DNA from: Terrabacter aerolatus
GTDB lineage: Bacteria > Actinomycetota > Actinomycetes > Actinomycetales > Dermatophilaceae
Reading direction: 5' to 3'
DNA: 64,000 bases
Assembly: GCF_007991735.1 (NCBI RefSeq)
Contig: NZ_BJYX01000010.1
Span: forward strand, 1 to 64,000
A program made the position numbers and the translations under genes. Positions 53,492 to 62,785 of the stretch are shown here, one piece after another. Position 1 is the first letter of the stretch; each line of letters starts with the position of its first letter. The notes below the pieces were generated by a model. That model ran no database searches. It was not told the DNA's origin and worked only from the letters and a program-made list of their open reading frames with translations.

Positions 53492-53521
53492 CGAAGGGCC
53501 CGGATCTCTCCGGGCCCTTCG
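53492..53521 (-). terminator. Terminator of initiator tRNA
   Basis: Perfect 13-bp stem CGAAGGGCCCGGA with TCTC loop, 20 bp past the tRNA 3' end. Confidence 0.8.
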
Positions 53522-53540
53522 TTCTCGCTGACGCGATCAG

Positions 53541-53614
53541 TAGCGGGGGCAGGATTTGAACCTGCGACCTCCGGGTTATGAGCCCGGCGAGCTACCGAGC
53601 TGCTCCACCCCGCG
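53541..53614 (-). tRNA. Initiator tRNA-fMet (CAU)
   Basis: Minus-strand cloverleaf beginning CGCGGGGTGGAGCAG, anticodon CAT in GGGCTCATAACCC, T-arm GGTTCAAAT. Two initiator marks are visible: three consecutive G-C pairs in the anticodon stem and a mismatched first acceptor pair (C1 with T72). Very close to bacterial tRNA-fMet. CCA is not encoded. 74 nt. Confidence 0.93.
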
Positions 53615-53693
53615 TCGGCAAGAGCAACGTTACGCGAAACCCGGCGCAGGACCAAATCGAGCCCGTCGGCATTCGAAGACCAAGGCCGCCGCG

Positions 53694-53749
53694 ACCGGAA
53701 ACGCCTGTGGCAGCACGCGATTCGCGTACTGCCACAGGCGGTGTCCGGT
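53694..53749. terminator. 23-bp stem-loop between tRNA-fMet and UPF0182
   Basis: Nested stems: ACCGGA/TCCGGT outside, CGCCTGTGGCAG/CTGCCACAGGCG in the middle, ACGCG/CGCGT inside, ATT loop, one C-A mismatch. Lies 10 bp after the UPF0182 stop (minus). No T-run. Probably terminates the UPF0182 transcript before the tRNA gene. Confidence 0.7.
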
Positions 53750-53758
53750 GCCCGACAG

Positions 53759-56700
53759 TCAGGGCTTCGTCGTCGGCGGCGTCTGCGGTGAGGCGTCGAC
53801 GGCGCGCTTCAGCGCCTCCTTGAGCTTGGTCTGCGCCTGGCCGTACGCGGCGAAGTCGCCACGCTTGAGGGCGGCCTCACCGTCGGCATATGCCGTCTCC
53901 GCGTCCTTGAGCGCCTGCGAGAGCGCCGTGGCGTTCGGGGTCCCGGACGGGGCCGGTGACGCGGTCCCCGACGGGGTCGGCGTCGGTGTCGCCGTGCCCG
54001 TCGGCGTCGGGGTGGGCGTCGTCGTGGGCGTCGTCCCGTTGTCTCCCGCCTGGGCGCCCGACGAGCCACCGAAGAGGTCGTTGAGGGCCCCGTCGAGCGA
54101 GCCGGCCCAGGCGATCTTGTCACCGAAGGCGACCGCCACGGCCGACAGGCGCGGATAGGTGCCAGAACCGGTCGATCGGGCCTGGACGTAGATCGGCTGG
54201 ACGTAGAGCAGTCCCCCACCGACGGGCAGCGTCAGCTGGTTGCCGAAGATGACGCTCGCCCCGGTCGACGACGTCGTCGAGATGAACTGCGCCAGGGTCA
54301 GCTGCCGCCCGAGGGAGGCGTCGTTGGAGGTGACGGTCGAGGTCCGCATGTCGTTGTAGACCTGACCCGGACCGTTGACCGAACCGCCCGTCGTCTCGAG
54401 CAGGCGCAGCTTGCCGTAGTTCGGCGACTTCTTGCCGGTCTCGGTGCCGGCGTCGCCGTCGACCGCGAGGAAGCCCGAGAGCACGTTGCGGTCACCCGTC
54501 GGCATGAAGGTCGAGGTGAGCGAGAAGGCGGGGCTCGTCTGGTCGGGCATCGCGAGCGAGAGGTAGTACGGCGGTTGCGGCAGGCTCTCGCCGGCCTGGG
54601 TGGGGTCGTCCGGGACCCGCCAGAAGTTCTGGCCGCCGTAGAACGACGCCGCGTCGGTGTCGTGGTACTTCTCGAGCAGCGTGCGCTGGACCTTGAAGAG
54701 GTCCTCGGGGTAGCGCAGGTGCGCCATGAGCGAGCCCTTGATGGCGCTCAGCGGCTTGACCGTGCCCGGGAAGATCGACATCCACGCCTTGAGCACGGGG
54801 TCCTGCTCGTCCCACTGGTAGAGCGTCACCGTGCCGTCGTAGGCATCGACCGTCGCCTTGACCGAGTTGCGCACGTAGTTGACCTGACCGGCCTGCACGG
54901 CGCGCACCGAGGTACGGGTGCTCGTGACGGCGTCCTCGGTCGCCGTGTCGAGGGTCGTGTTCTCCGAGTACGGGTAGTTGGCCGACGTCGTGTAGCCGTC
55001 GAGCACCCACAGCACCCGGCCGTCCACGACGGCCGGGTAGGCGTTGCCGTCGAGCGTCAGCCACGGGGCGACGCGCTGCACCCGGTCGCGCGGCGTGCGG
55101 TGGTCGAGCACGCGCGAGTCGTTGGTCACCGCGTCGGAGAGGAGGAAGTTGATCTCGCGGTACTTCACGGCATACGCGAGGCGCTTGAGGGCGTCGAGCT
55201 GCACGCCCCCGGTGCCGGCGTAGGTGTAGTTGATCTGCCCGGTGCCCTGCGGGTCCGGGTAGTCGAACTCCTGCTTGTTGCCGCCGACGATGGAGTACTC
55301 CGGCGAGTTCTCGCCGAAGTAGATGCGCGGCTGGTACGCGCCGAGCGCGCCCTCGGTGCCGATCTGGGACTCGAAGAAGGTGGGACGGCCGTCGCTCTCG
55401 CGGGTGTTGCCCTTCGCGGCGACGACGCCGTAGCCGTGCGTGTAGACCGTGTGGTCGTTGAGCCAGTTGCGCTGCGCGTCCGGCACACCGCTCAGGTCGA
55501 GCTCACGGGCGGCGATGACGGTGTCCTGGGACTTGCCGTCGATCTGGTAGCGGTCGACGTCGAGCACGTCGGCGAACTGGTAGTAGCCCTTGCTCGCCTC
55601 GAGCTGCTTGAAGGTCGGGCCGACGACGTTGGGGTCGATGAGCCGGATGCCGGGCACGGTGGCCGCGTCTCCACGCAGCTGGCCCGGGGCCGCGACCGTC
55701 TTGCTGTCGTAGGAGGACACCTTGATGTCGCCGAAGCCGTAGGCCGCCCGCGTCGCGTCGATGTTGCGCTTGATGTAGGGGACCTCGAGGGACTTCTCCG
55801 AGGGGCGGACCTTGAGCGACTGCACGAGCGCGGGGTAGATGCCACCGACCGCGACGACGATGACGGCGAGGACGGCCACGCCGACGAGCGGCAGGCGCCA
55901 GGACCGCGTCCAGATCGTCGTGAGGAACATGACGGCGCACATGACGGCGGCGATCGCGAGGATGCCCTTGGTCGGGATGATCGCGTGCGACTCGGTGTAC
56001 TGGATGCCGGTGATCTTCGTCGACTGGGCGGTGGCGAGGTTGTAGCGGTCGACCCAGAAGGCGACGGCACGCACGAGCACGAGGACCGCGGCGATGACCG
56101 ACAGGTGCACGCGGGCCGCCTGCGTCGAGCGCATCTTCGTGCCGGCGACGATGCCGCCGTAGAGGTAGTGCGTGAAGGCGGCCGTGATGAAGCCGATGAC
56201 GAGGATCATCGTCAGGAACGCGACGACGAAGTTGATCCACGGCAGGTCGAAGACGAAGAAGCCGATGTCGAGCCCGAACTCCGGGTCGGTCGTGCCGAAC
56301 GGGCTGCCGTTGCGCCAGAGCAGGAAGGTGTCCCACTGGGTGGCGGCGGACAGCCCGGCGAAGAGACCGACGGCGAGCGGCGCGGCGACCGTCGCGGTGC
56401 GGCGCATCGGCTCGACGAGCTGGCGGTAGTGCTCCATCGCCTGGGTGTCGGGGGCCGGCGCGTAGATCGGCCGGTTGCGGAAGGCGAAGTGGATGCTCGA
56501 CCACACCATCGCCGCGGTGAGCAGACCGCCGACGAGGCCCAGCAGGATCTTCGTCACGACCTGGGTCGTGAAGACCCCGGAGAAGCCGACCGACTGGTAC
56601 CACAGCACCTCGGTCCAGTACTGCGCGGCGATCGCGATCACCACGAGCAGGGCCGCGGCCACGACGAGCGCGGTGACGAACGGGCGTCGTGTCGGTGGCA

Positions 56701-56785
56701 GCGTGGCGCTGTCGCCTCGTCGGGGCGAGCCGGAGTCGTCGTCGTTGAAGTTGCCCGGCGGGGGGCCGAAGTTGCTGTCGCTCAC
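53759..56785 (-). CDS. UPF0182 family large membrane protein
   Basis: 1008 aa from GTG at 56785. Disordered start (SDSNFGPPPGNFNDDD), seven hydrophobic helices up to about residue 340, then a large extracytoplasmic region (NYPYSENTTLDTATEDAV, YRILLSDA-like stretch, LPPYYLSLAMPDQ-like) and a Pro/Thr repeat tail (TPTTTPTPTPTGTATPTP) before a charged helix. Matches the actinobacterial/cyanobacterial UPF0182 family; function unknown. The Thr-Pro tail suggests a wall-spanning or glycosylated segment. Confidence 0.92.
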   Translation of the reverse strand: MSDSNFGPPPGNFNDDDSGSPRRGDSATLPPTRRPFVTALVVAAALLVVIAIAAQYWTEVLWYQSVGFSGVFTTQVVTKILLGLVGGLLTAAMVWSSIHFAFRNRPIYAPAPDTQAMEHYRQLVEPMRRTATVAAPLAVGLFAGLSAATQWDTFLLWRNGSPFGTTDPEFGLDIGFFVFDLPWINFVVAFLTMILVIGFITAAFTHYLYGGIVAGTKMRSTQAARVHLSVIAAVLVLVRAVAFWVDRYNLATAQSTKITGIQYTESHAIIPTKGILAIAAVMCAVMFLTTIWTRSWRLPLVGVAVLAVIVVAVGGIYPALVQSLKVRPSEKSLEVPYIKRNIDATRAAYGFGDIKVSSYDSKTVAAPGQLRGDAATVPGIRLIDPNVVGPTFKQLEASKGYYQFADVLDVDRYQIDGKSQDTVIAARELDLSGVPDAQRNWLNDHTVYTHGYGVVAAKGNTRESDGRPTFFESQIGTEGALGAYQPRIYFGENSPEYSIVGGNKQEFDYPDPQGTGQINYTYAGTGGVQLDALKRLAYAVKYREINFLLSDAVTNDSRVLDHRTPRDRVQRVAPWLTLDGNAYPAVVDGRVLWVLDGYTTSANYPYSENTTLDTATEDAVTSTRTSVRAVQAGQVNYVRNSVKATVDAYDGTVTLYQWDEQDPVLKAWMSIFPGTVKPLSAIKGSLMAHLRYPEDLFKVQRTLLEKYHDTDAASFYGGQNFWRVPDDPTQAGESLPQPPYYLSLAMPDQTSPAFSLTSTFMPTGDRNVLSGFLAVDGDAGTETGKKSPNYGKLRLLETTGGSVNGPGQVYNDMRTSTVTSNDASLGRQLTLAQFISTTSSTGASVIFGNQLTLPVGGGLLYVQPIYVQARSTGSGTYPRLSAVAVAFGDKIAWAGSLDGALNDLFGGSSGAQAGDNGTTPTTTPTPTPTGTATPTPTPSGTASPAPSGTPNATALSQALKDAETAYADGEAALKRGDFAAYGQAQTKLKEALKRAVDASPQTPPTTKP

Positions 56786-57006
56786 GTGGAGTGCCTTGGG
56801 TGCTGGGGCGGGCAGGTGGTCGGGCGGACCCGTGGGCAGCCTCCTCCGGCCGCCTGCGGCAACCATAACCCGCGCTCAGATCGCACCCGCGGCGTGATAC
56901 GTCAACGTGACCGGCACGAGACCAAGCCGATCGCCGAGGGCCTGCCGACCGCCCATCGGGCCCGCCCACGGACACCCCACCTGCCGGCATACGGCAGCAT
57001 GGGCAC
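56786..57006. promoter_or_regulatory. UPF0182/PPA1309 divergent intergenic region
   Basis: 221 bp without a supported ORF. Contains TTGACG on the minus strand (near 56900) and one CGGCATAC copy (56985-56992). On the plus side CAGCAT lies 6 nt before the PPA1309 GTG, a weak leaderless -10. Confidence 0.3.
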
Positions 57007-57537
57007 GTGAACGCACAGCCCGTCATCGACCCCCTCGCCATCGCCGCCCTCGACACCGAGCGCCACGTCGCCGCCGCGGGGTGGGACCAACCGGCCCGGC
57101 TCTTCGCCCTCGTCCGCACCGCGGACCTGCTCGAGCGCGAGCCGCACCTGCGCGACCAGATGGGCCCCTCCGACCTCGCCGAGGGTGCCCTCACGGCCAT
57201 CGAGCAGGAGGGCCTGCCGACGACGAGCTCGCTCGAGACCCTCCTCGGCCGCCTGGCCTGGCCCGACGAGGTCGACGGCTGCGCCTTCGCGATCGAGCGC
57301 ATGGTCGTGCCGCCGGAGGCGGAGCGTGAGCTGCCCTCGCGCAGCGAGGACGCCGTCGACCACCTCGCCTCCCACCCGGACCGCAAGGACGTGCGCCTCG
57401 TCGTGGCGGTCCTGCGCGGCGGCGCGTCGATCTGCCTGCTGCGCCAGCGCGACCACGACTCCGACGACGCGGTCGCGACGGGCAAGGACATCGCGCCCGG
57501 CCTCGTCGAGGCGCTCAAGGCGACGTTCGTGGACTGA
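57007..57537 (+). CDS. PPA1309 family protein
   Basis: 176-aa cytosolic protein of the actinobacterial PPA1309 family: DTERHVAAAGWDQPARLFALV start, SLETLLGRLAWPDEVDGCA and ERMVVPPEAE core, a C-terminal LVVAVLRGGASICLLRQRDHD. No catalytic residues known. Consistently encoded next to UPF0182 and the Lon-like protease in actinobacteria. Confidence 0.88.
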   Translation: MNAQPVIDPLAIAALDTERHVAAAGWDQPARLFALVRTADLLEREPHLRDQMGPSDLAEGALTAIEQEGLPTTSSLETLLGRLAWPDEVDGCAFAIERMVVPPEAERELPSRSEDAVDHLASHPDRKDVRLVVAVLRGGASICLLRQRDHDSDDAVATGKDIAPGLVEALKATFVD

Positions 57538-57580
57538 CCGCCTCCGCGCTCGGTGCGCCACCGACGCACCGGCGCACCGG

Positions 57581-58720
57581 TCAGCAGTGCGGCAGGGAGC
57601 CCGTCTGACCCTTGGCGATCGCCTCGACGGCCGCCCGTCCCTCGTCGAAGGTCCCGACCTTGAAGACCTGGAGGCCGTCGGGCACGTGCCCGACCACCTC
57701 GTTGCAGTTGTCGGCCGGGGCGAGGAAGTACTGCGCGCCGTCGTCGCGGGCGCCGGCGAGCTTCTGCCGGATGCCACCGATCGGCCCGACGACGCCCTGG
57801 TCGTCGATGGTCCCGGTGCCGGCGATCTGACGGCCGCCGGCCAGGGGGCCGGGAGTCAGCTTGTCGTAGATCCCGAGCGAGAACATGAGTCCCGCCGAGG
57901 GGCCGCCGATGGACCCCGCGTCGATGGTGATCTTGGCGGGGAAGTCGTGGTCGAGGCCGAGCAGGACGCCGAGCGCGGTCCGGCCGCCCTGTCCCGCCAC
58001 GGTCGGGACGTCCAGCGTCAGCTCCTTGCCCTTGCGCGTCACGGTCATCGAGACCGTGTCGCCCGGCTTCTTCTTCTGGAGCGCGTCGCGCACGCCCTCG
58101 CTCGTGGTGATCGCCGTCCCGTCGATGCGGTCGAGACGGTCGCCCACCTGGAGCACGCCCTTGGCCTTGGACGTGTCGGTGATGCCGGCGATCGCGATGT
58201 GGGTGGGCACCTGCTTGCCGATGGCGCGCAGCGCGACGGCGGTGGCCTCCTCCTGGGAGCCCTCCATCTGGATGGCGTTCTCCTCGGCCACCTGCTGCTG
58301 GGTGACCTGCGGGTCGAAGACGTCGTCGACGGGCAGGACGTCACGGGCCGGGTCGATCCACGCCTGCAGGATGTCCCACACGTCGACGGGGTAGCCCGGG
58401 CCGCCCTCGACGCGGACCGTCGTGAAGCGCAGGGCGCCGTCGGTCGGGTAGGTGGGCAGCCCTGAGATCGAGATGATCGGCGTGCTCTTGCCGTCGGCCG
58501 AGGTGCCCAGGGTGTCCTGGGTCGGCCCCGGGCTCATGACGGCATACGGCAGGTGCACGAGCGATCCGACGACCATGACGACGAGGAAGAAGAAGAAGGC
58601 GGCGAGGATCGCCTTGTTGCCGCGCGTCAGGCGGCCGCGGCTCTCGCCCTCGAGCACGTCGGCCCGCGTGGCGAGGGTGCCGTCGGCCGGCTGCTCCGGC
58701 ACGCGCTTGATGGTCCTCAC
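57581..58720 (-). CDS. Membrane PDZ-Lon-like serine protease (YlbL type)
   Basis: 379 aa: one N-terminal helix (AILAAFFFFLVVMVVGSLVHLPY), a PDZ domain at about residues 165-250 (AGITDTSKAKGVLQVGDRLDRIDG) and a C-terminal Lon/S16 domain with the catalytic Ser in GSIGGPSAGLMFSLGIYD and Lys in PIGGIRQKLAGARDDGA. GTG at 58720 overlaps the moaE stop (GTGA). Confidence 0.92.
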   Translation of the reverse strand: MRTIKRVPEQPADGTLATRADVLEGESRGRLTRGNKAILAAFFFFLVVMVVGSLVHLPYAVMSPGPTQDTLGTSADGKSTPIISISGLPTYPTDGALRFTTVRVEGGPGYPVDVWDILQAWIDPARDVLPVDDVFDPQVTQQQVAEENAIQMEGSQEEATAVALRAIGKQVPTHIAIAGITDTSKAKGVLQVGDRLDRIDGTAITTSEGVRDALQKKKPGDTVSMTVTRKGKELTLDVPTVAGQGGRTALGVLLGLDHDFPAKITIDAGSIGGPSAGLMFSLGIYDKLTPGPLAGGRQIAGTGTIDDQGVVGPIGGIRQKLAGARDDGAQYFLAPADNCNEVVGHVPDGLQVFKVGTFDEGRAAVEAIAKGQTGSLPHC

Positions 58721-59187
58721 GGCAGCCCGACCCACTCGTCGGCGCCGTCGGCGAACCTCTGGTGCTTCCAGATCGGGATCGTGGCCTTGAACTCGTCGAT
58801 GAGCTCACGGCACACGTCGAACGCCTCACCGCGGTGCTCGGCACTGACCCCGACGACGACGGCGACGTCGCCGACCTCGAGGTGCCCGACGCGGTGCACG
58901 ACGGCGATCCGGACGGCGCGGCCGTCGGCGGCCAGCCGCTCGGCGAGCGTCCGGGCCGCGTCGGCCGCCTGCGGGTGCGCGGAGTAGTCGAGCGCGGCGA
59001 CCGCCTGGTCGGCCCGGTGCCCGGGGTGCCCGTCGGGGTGGGCAGCTGACGGTCCGTCGTGGTCGCGGACGGTCCCGACGAACAGGCACACACCACCCGC
59101 CCGGGGCGAGGAGACGCTGGCGAGCACCTCGTCGACAGACAGAGGCGTCTCGCGGATCTCGGCAAGGGTGACCGTCACGCGGGACAT
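58717..59187 (-). CDS. moaE: Molybdopterin synthase large subunit MoaE
   Basis: 156-aa catalytic subunit of molybdopterin synthase. Signature HRVGHLEVGDVAVVVGVSAEHRGEAFDVCRELID (split here: HRVGHLEVGD, AEHRGEAFDVCRELID) and FKATIPIWKHQ with the active-site Lys pair. MoaD and other Mo-cofactor genes are not in the window. The ATG at 59187 is at the family start (VTVTLAEIRETPLSVDE). Confidence 0.93.
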   Translation of the reverse strand: MSRVTVTLAEIRETPLSVDEVLASVSSPRAGGVCLFVGTVRDHDGPSAAHPDGHPGHRADQAVAALDYSAHPQAADAARTLAERLAADGRAVRIAVVHRVGHLEVGDVAVVVGVSAEHRGEAFDVCRELIDEFKATIPIWKHQRFADGADEWVGLP

Positions 59188-59339
59188 GGTATGCCGGGTC
59201 GCCGACCCCCGCGTCCGACGACCGCCGCCCGCGCGGCGGCGAACACGCGGGGTGGGGAACCAACCGGCTCGATCCGTGGTTGTCTTGATGTGCGGCCAGA
59301 CGGCCGGCACGAGTTCCGTTCGAGTGGGGATGAGCAGGC

Positions 59340-61121
59340 ATGGCCGACGACGGTGGACGCGGTGACGACAACCACAGCGACGAGGACGATCAGCCGGACA
59401 CCGGCGAGGAGTCCCACGGTCGCGACGAGTCCCCGTTCGGGCTGCCGCTGGGGCGCCCCGGCGGCGGATCGCCGGGCAGCGGCTCAGGCCCCGTGGGCTT
59501 CGGAGCGGGAGCCGGCGGTGGCTTCGGGGCTGGCTCCGGGGCTGGCTTCGGGGGCGGCTCAGGTGGCGGGTTCCCGGGCCTGCCCGACCTCGGCGGCATG
59601 GACCCCTCCGACCTCGGCGCGATGCTCGAGAAGGTGCTCGGCGAGGCCGCCGACAACCCCGAGCTGGCCGAGGTCATGAAGAGCATGGGCGTCGACCCCA
59701 CCGACCCGGCGACCCAGGCGGCGATGCGCGCCCAGCTCGGCACCTTCATGGCCGCCCAGGAGTCGCCCACCGGGTCGCGCGACATGGCGACCGAGGTCGC
59801 CCGCCGGCACGTCATGGGCGTCGAGGGCAACGACGTGCACGACGAGGCCGCATCTCGCGCCGTGGCGGACGCCGTGGCCGTCGCGACCCTCTGGCTCGAC
59901 GAGCAGACGACCCTCGCCTCCCCCGCGTGGCGGGCCACCGGCCTGAGCCGTGCCGAGTGGGTCGAGGCGACGATGCCGCGGTGGTTCGAGCTCATCGAGC
60001 CCGTGTCCGACGGCGTCACGGCCGCGACGTCCGACGCGATGCGCAAGCAGGTCGGCGAGCTCGGCCCCGACGCGTTCGGCGACGCGCTCCCCGAAGGCCT
60101 GCCCGAGGGCTTCGACCCGCGCCAGATGGTCGAGCAGTGGGCGCCGATGCTCGGCAACCTCAGCCGCCAGATGTTCTCCGCGCAGCTCGGACAGGCCGTC
60201 GGCACGCTGGCCACCGAGGTCGTGAGCGGCACGGAGGTCGGGCTGCCCCTGACCGACCCCGGTGTCGTCGCCCTCCTGCCCGGCAACGTCACCCAGCTCG
60301 CCGACTCCCTCGAGATCGACGTGGCGCAGGTGCGCCTCTACCTCGCGGTGCGCGAGGCCGCGCGCGTCCGGCTCTTCTCCGAGGTGCCGTGGCTCGGCCC
60401 GCAGCTCCTCTCGGCGGTCTCCGACTACGCGCGCAACATCACCATCGACACCGAGGCCATCGAGTCCGCCCTGTCGACGATCGACCCGTCCGACCCCGAG
60501 GCGATGCGCTCGGCCCTGCAGGGCAACCTGTTCCGCCCGCACCCGACCCCGGCCCAGCGGGCCGCGCTCGACCGGCTCGAGACGCTGCTCGCCCTGGCCG
60601 AGGGGTGGGTCGACCACGTCACGGACCGCACCACCGCCCAGCACCTGCCGCAGTCGGCGGCGCTGGCCGAGACGATCCGGCGCCGGCGTGCCGGTGGCGC
60701 GGCCCAGAAGACGTTCGCCGGCCTCGTGGGGCTCGAGCTGCGCCCTCGCCGCATGCGCGACGCGGCCAACCTCTGGGCCGCGCTCGAGAGCGCCGGAGGG
60801 GCGAACCTGCGCGACGGGCGCTGGGCCCACCCGGACCTCGCGCCGACCTCGGCCGACCTCGACGACCCCATCGGCTACGTCGAGCGGGCCACCGGCACGT
60901 CGTCGACGGGGGCGCTGCCCGAGGCCGCTGACGGCCTGGGCGCCGACCTCGACTCGGTGCTGCAGGGCATCCTCGAGGAGGCCGACCGCGAGCGCGAAAC
61001 GGGCCACTCGACGGGTGCCGGCTCGTCGGGCGGGGACGCGGGTCACGGCGACGACTCGGGCTCGGACCCTGACGGCGAGTCCGGTGGGTCCGGCTCGGGC
61101 GACGCGGGTCCGCGAGCGTGA
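59340..61121 (+). CDS. DUF2342 zincin-like protein
   Basis: 593-aa protein of the actinobacterial DUF2342 (putative zinc metalloprotease) family. A Gly-rich disordered segment (GFGAGAGGGFGAGSGAGFGG) spans residues 50-85. Conserved core: WVEATMPRWFELIEPV, GQAVGTLATEVVSGTEVGLPL and YLAVREAARVRLFSEVPWLG. At the expected HExxH the motif reads REAAR, so metal binding is doubtful. Acidic Gly/Ser tail. Overlaps the NUDIX gene by 4 bp. Confidence 0.88.
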   Translation: MADDGGRGDDNHSDEDDQPDTGEESHGRDESPFGLPLGRPGGGSPGSGSGPVGFGAGAGGGFGAGSGAGFGGGSGGGFPGLPDLGGMDPSDLGAMLEKVLGEAADNPELAEVMKSMGVDPTDPATQAAMRAQLGTFMAAQESPTGSRDMATEVARRHVMGVEGNDVHDEAASRAVADAVAVATLWLDEQTTLASPAWRATGLSRAEWVEATMPRWFELIEPVSDGVTAATSDAMRKQVGELGPDAFGDALPEGLPEGFDPRQMVEQWAPMLGNLSRQMFSAQLGQAVGTLATEVVSGTEVGLPLTDPGVVALLPGNVTQLADSLEIDVAQVRLYLAVREAARVRLFSEVPWLGPQLLSAVSDYARNITIDTEAIESALSTIDPSDPEAMRSALQGNLFRPHPTPAQRAALDRLETLLALAEGWVDHVTDRTTAQHLPQSAALAETIRRRRAGGAAQKTFAGLVGLELRPRRMRDAANLWAALESAGGANLRDGRWAHPDLAPTSADLDDPIGYVERATGTSSTGALPEAADGLGADLDSVLQGILEEADRERETGHSTGAGSSGGDAGHGDDSGSDPDGESGGSGSGDAGPRA

Positions 61122-61729
61122 CGGGGACCGACGCCGTCACGCCGACTCCGCACGAGCCACCCACCGACAGCACGGACGCCTGGCGCCGGCTGCACGACGA
61201 CGCCGTCAGCCGGCTCGAGGCGTGGGTGGCGCCGGACGAGCAGCAGGAGAGCCTTCGCCTCGAGTTCCTCGAGCACCTGCGCGAGCACCCTGACGCCATG
61301 AGGAAGTCCGGCCCGCCCGCGCACCTCACGGGCAGCGTCGTCGTCCTCGACGAGCAGGGCGACTCGGTCCTGCTCACCCTGCACCGTCGGGCGCGGGCAT
61401 GGTTCCAGTTCGGGGGCCATTTCGAGCCGGGCGACGCGTCCGTGTGGCACGCAGCGATGCGTGAGGCGCGCGAGGAGTCCGGCATGGCCGACATATCGCC
61501 CTTTCCGGACATCGTGCAGCTCGATCGTCACGTCCTCGTCGGTGACTTCGGCCACTGTCGGGAGCACCTCGACATCCGGTTCGCCGCCGTCGCGCCGCCC
61601 GCGTCGTCGGCTGCGGTGAGCGCCGAGTCCATCGACGTGCGCTGGTGGTCCGTGGACGCGTTGCCCGAGGGATCGCGCGAGGACCTGCTGCCGCTCGTCA
61701 CCGCGGCCCGACGAGCGACCCACCGCTGA
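61118..61729 (+). CDS. NUDIX hydrolase
   Basis: 203-aa NUDIX protein. The Nudix box reads GGHFEPGDASVWHAAMREAREESGM, here with Asp where the first Glu of GX5EX7REUXEEXGU is usual; the REAREESG helix is intact. An N-terminal 60-residue helical domain precedes it. Substrate unknown. GTG start, overlapping DUF2342. Confidence 0.9.
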   Translation: MTGTDAVTPTPHEPPTDSTDAWRRLHDDAVSRLEAWVAPDEQQESLRLEFLEHLREHPDAMRKSGPPAHLTGSVVVLDEQGDSVLLTLHRRARAWFQFGGHFEPGDASVWHAAMREAREESGMADISPFPDIVQLDRHVLVGDFGHCREHLDIRFAAVAPPASSAAVSAESIDVRWWSVDALPEGSREDLLPLVTAARRATHR

Positions 61730-61768
61730 CCGGCCGACTGCCGGACGGCGCCGCCCACCGCCGCCACC

Positions 61769-61790
61769 CGGCATACGCCGTCGTATGCCG
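61769..61790. terminator. Inverted CGGCATACG pair, terminator-like
   Basis: CGGCATACG (61769-61777), 4-nt loop CCGT, CGTATGCCG (61782-61790). A second case of two copies of the window-wide motif forming a hairpin between convergent genes (NUDIX, YgjP-like). Confidence 0.7.
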
Positions 61791-61813
61791 TCGGGTGACG
61801 CGGGCGGGTGGGG

Positions 61814-62365
61814 TCACTCGTCGCTGAGGTCGAGACCGGCCGCGGCGGAGACTCCCTGGAGGTAGCCGCGGGCGCGCTCGAGACGCGGGTAGCCGCGCAG
61901 CAGCTCCCAGAACTCCGGCCCGTGACCGGGCTGCAGGAGATGGGCGAGCTCGTGCAGCAGGACGTAGTCGACGACCCAGCCGGGCATGCCACGGAGCTTG
62001 TCGGACAAGCGAATCGAGCCCTCGGCTGGCGTGCAGGACCCCCAACGGGAGTTCTGGTTGGACACCCAGCGCACGCTGCTCGGCACGGCCCGGCCACCGA
62101 GGTGCGCACGGGACAGCGCGAGGGCGCGCTGCTCGAGGTCGCCGTCGCTGCGCTGGCGGCGCTGCTCGGAGGCGGCGACACGGGCCACCATGGTGCGCAC
62201 CCACTCGCCCTCCTCGGCGCGGCTCATGCGTGCGGGCACGAGGACGACGAGGCGCCCCTCCTGGCGGTACGCCGAGACGGTGCGGCGACGCTTGGCACTG
62301 CGGCGGACCTCGACGGTGACCCCGTCGACCACCGTGTGCACCACCTCGCGTCGCACCGTCGCCAT
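61814..62365 (-). CDS. YgjP-like (DUF45) metallopeptidase
   Basis: 183-aa M48-related zinc protein. Zinc motif LLHELAHLLQPGHGPEFWELL holds HExxH and a third His. The N-terminal part has VRRSAKRRRTVSAYRQEGRLVVLVPARMS and SVRWVSNQNSRWGSCTP, classical for this family. ATG at 62365 rather than the longer upstream frame. Confidence 0.92.
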   Translation of the reverse strand: MATVRREVVHTVVDGVTVEVRRSAKRRRTVSAYRQEGRLVVLVPARMSRAEEGEWVRTMVARVAASEQRRQRSDGDLEQRALALSRAHLGGRAVPSSVRWVSNQNSRWGSCTPAEGSIRLSDKLRGMPGWVVDYVLLHELAHLLQPGHGPEFWELLRGYPRLERARGYLQGVSAAAGLDLSDE

Positions 62366-62515
62366 GAGGGCAGGGTAGGTCAGGCCGGGGACAACGGCCC
62401 GGAGCGCGACCGCGACACGGGCGCGCCCACGCGACATACCGCATCCGGCGTGGGCGCGCCAAGCGGGGATGAGCATGATTTCGTGCTCAGCGTGCCTTAG
62501 GGTTGAACGAGTCGA

Positions 62516-62536
62516 GGCACCCGTCGGATGGGTGCC
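62516..62536 (+). promoter_or_regulatory. Leader hairpin of DUF5679 gene
   Basis: GGCACCC, 7 nt, GGGTGCC, ending 18 nt before the ATG, just upstream of the AAGGAG site. TAGGGT near 62488 is a possible -10. Confidence 0.45.
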
Positions 62537-62554
62537 GTCAACAAGGAGACATCA

Positions 62555-62716
62555 ATGGCTGACGAGACCTACAAGGGCGAGTTCTACTGCGTGAAGTGCA
62601 AGGAGAAGCGCGAGGCCGAGGGCAAGGTTGTCGTTTCCGACAACGGTCGCCGCATGGCCAAGGGACAGTGCCCCGTCTGCGGGACGAACCTCAACCGCAT
62701 TCTGGGCAAGGCCTGA
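62555..62716 (+). CDS. DUF5679 zinc-ribbon protein
   Basis: 53-aa protein with two CxxC knuckles: YCVKCKEKREAEG and CPVCGTNLNRILGK. AAGGAGACATCA gives a good ribosome binding site for the ATG at 62555. Common small actinobacterial protein (DUF5679) without known function. Followed by a very strong terminator. Confidence 0.9.
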   Translation: MADETYKGEFYCVKCKEKREAEGKVVVSDNGRRMAKGQCPVCGTNLNRILGKA

Positions 62717-62747
62717 CCAGGTCACGCCGGCGTCGCTGACGCCGCAT

Positions 62748-62785
62748 CGCGAAGGGGTGGGACCACACGGTCCCGCCCCTTCGCG
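62748..62785 (+). terminator. Terminator of DUF5679 gene
   Basis: 17-bp stem with left arm CGCGAAGGGGTGGGACC (one T-G pair) and ACAC loop. Confidence 0.85.
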
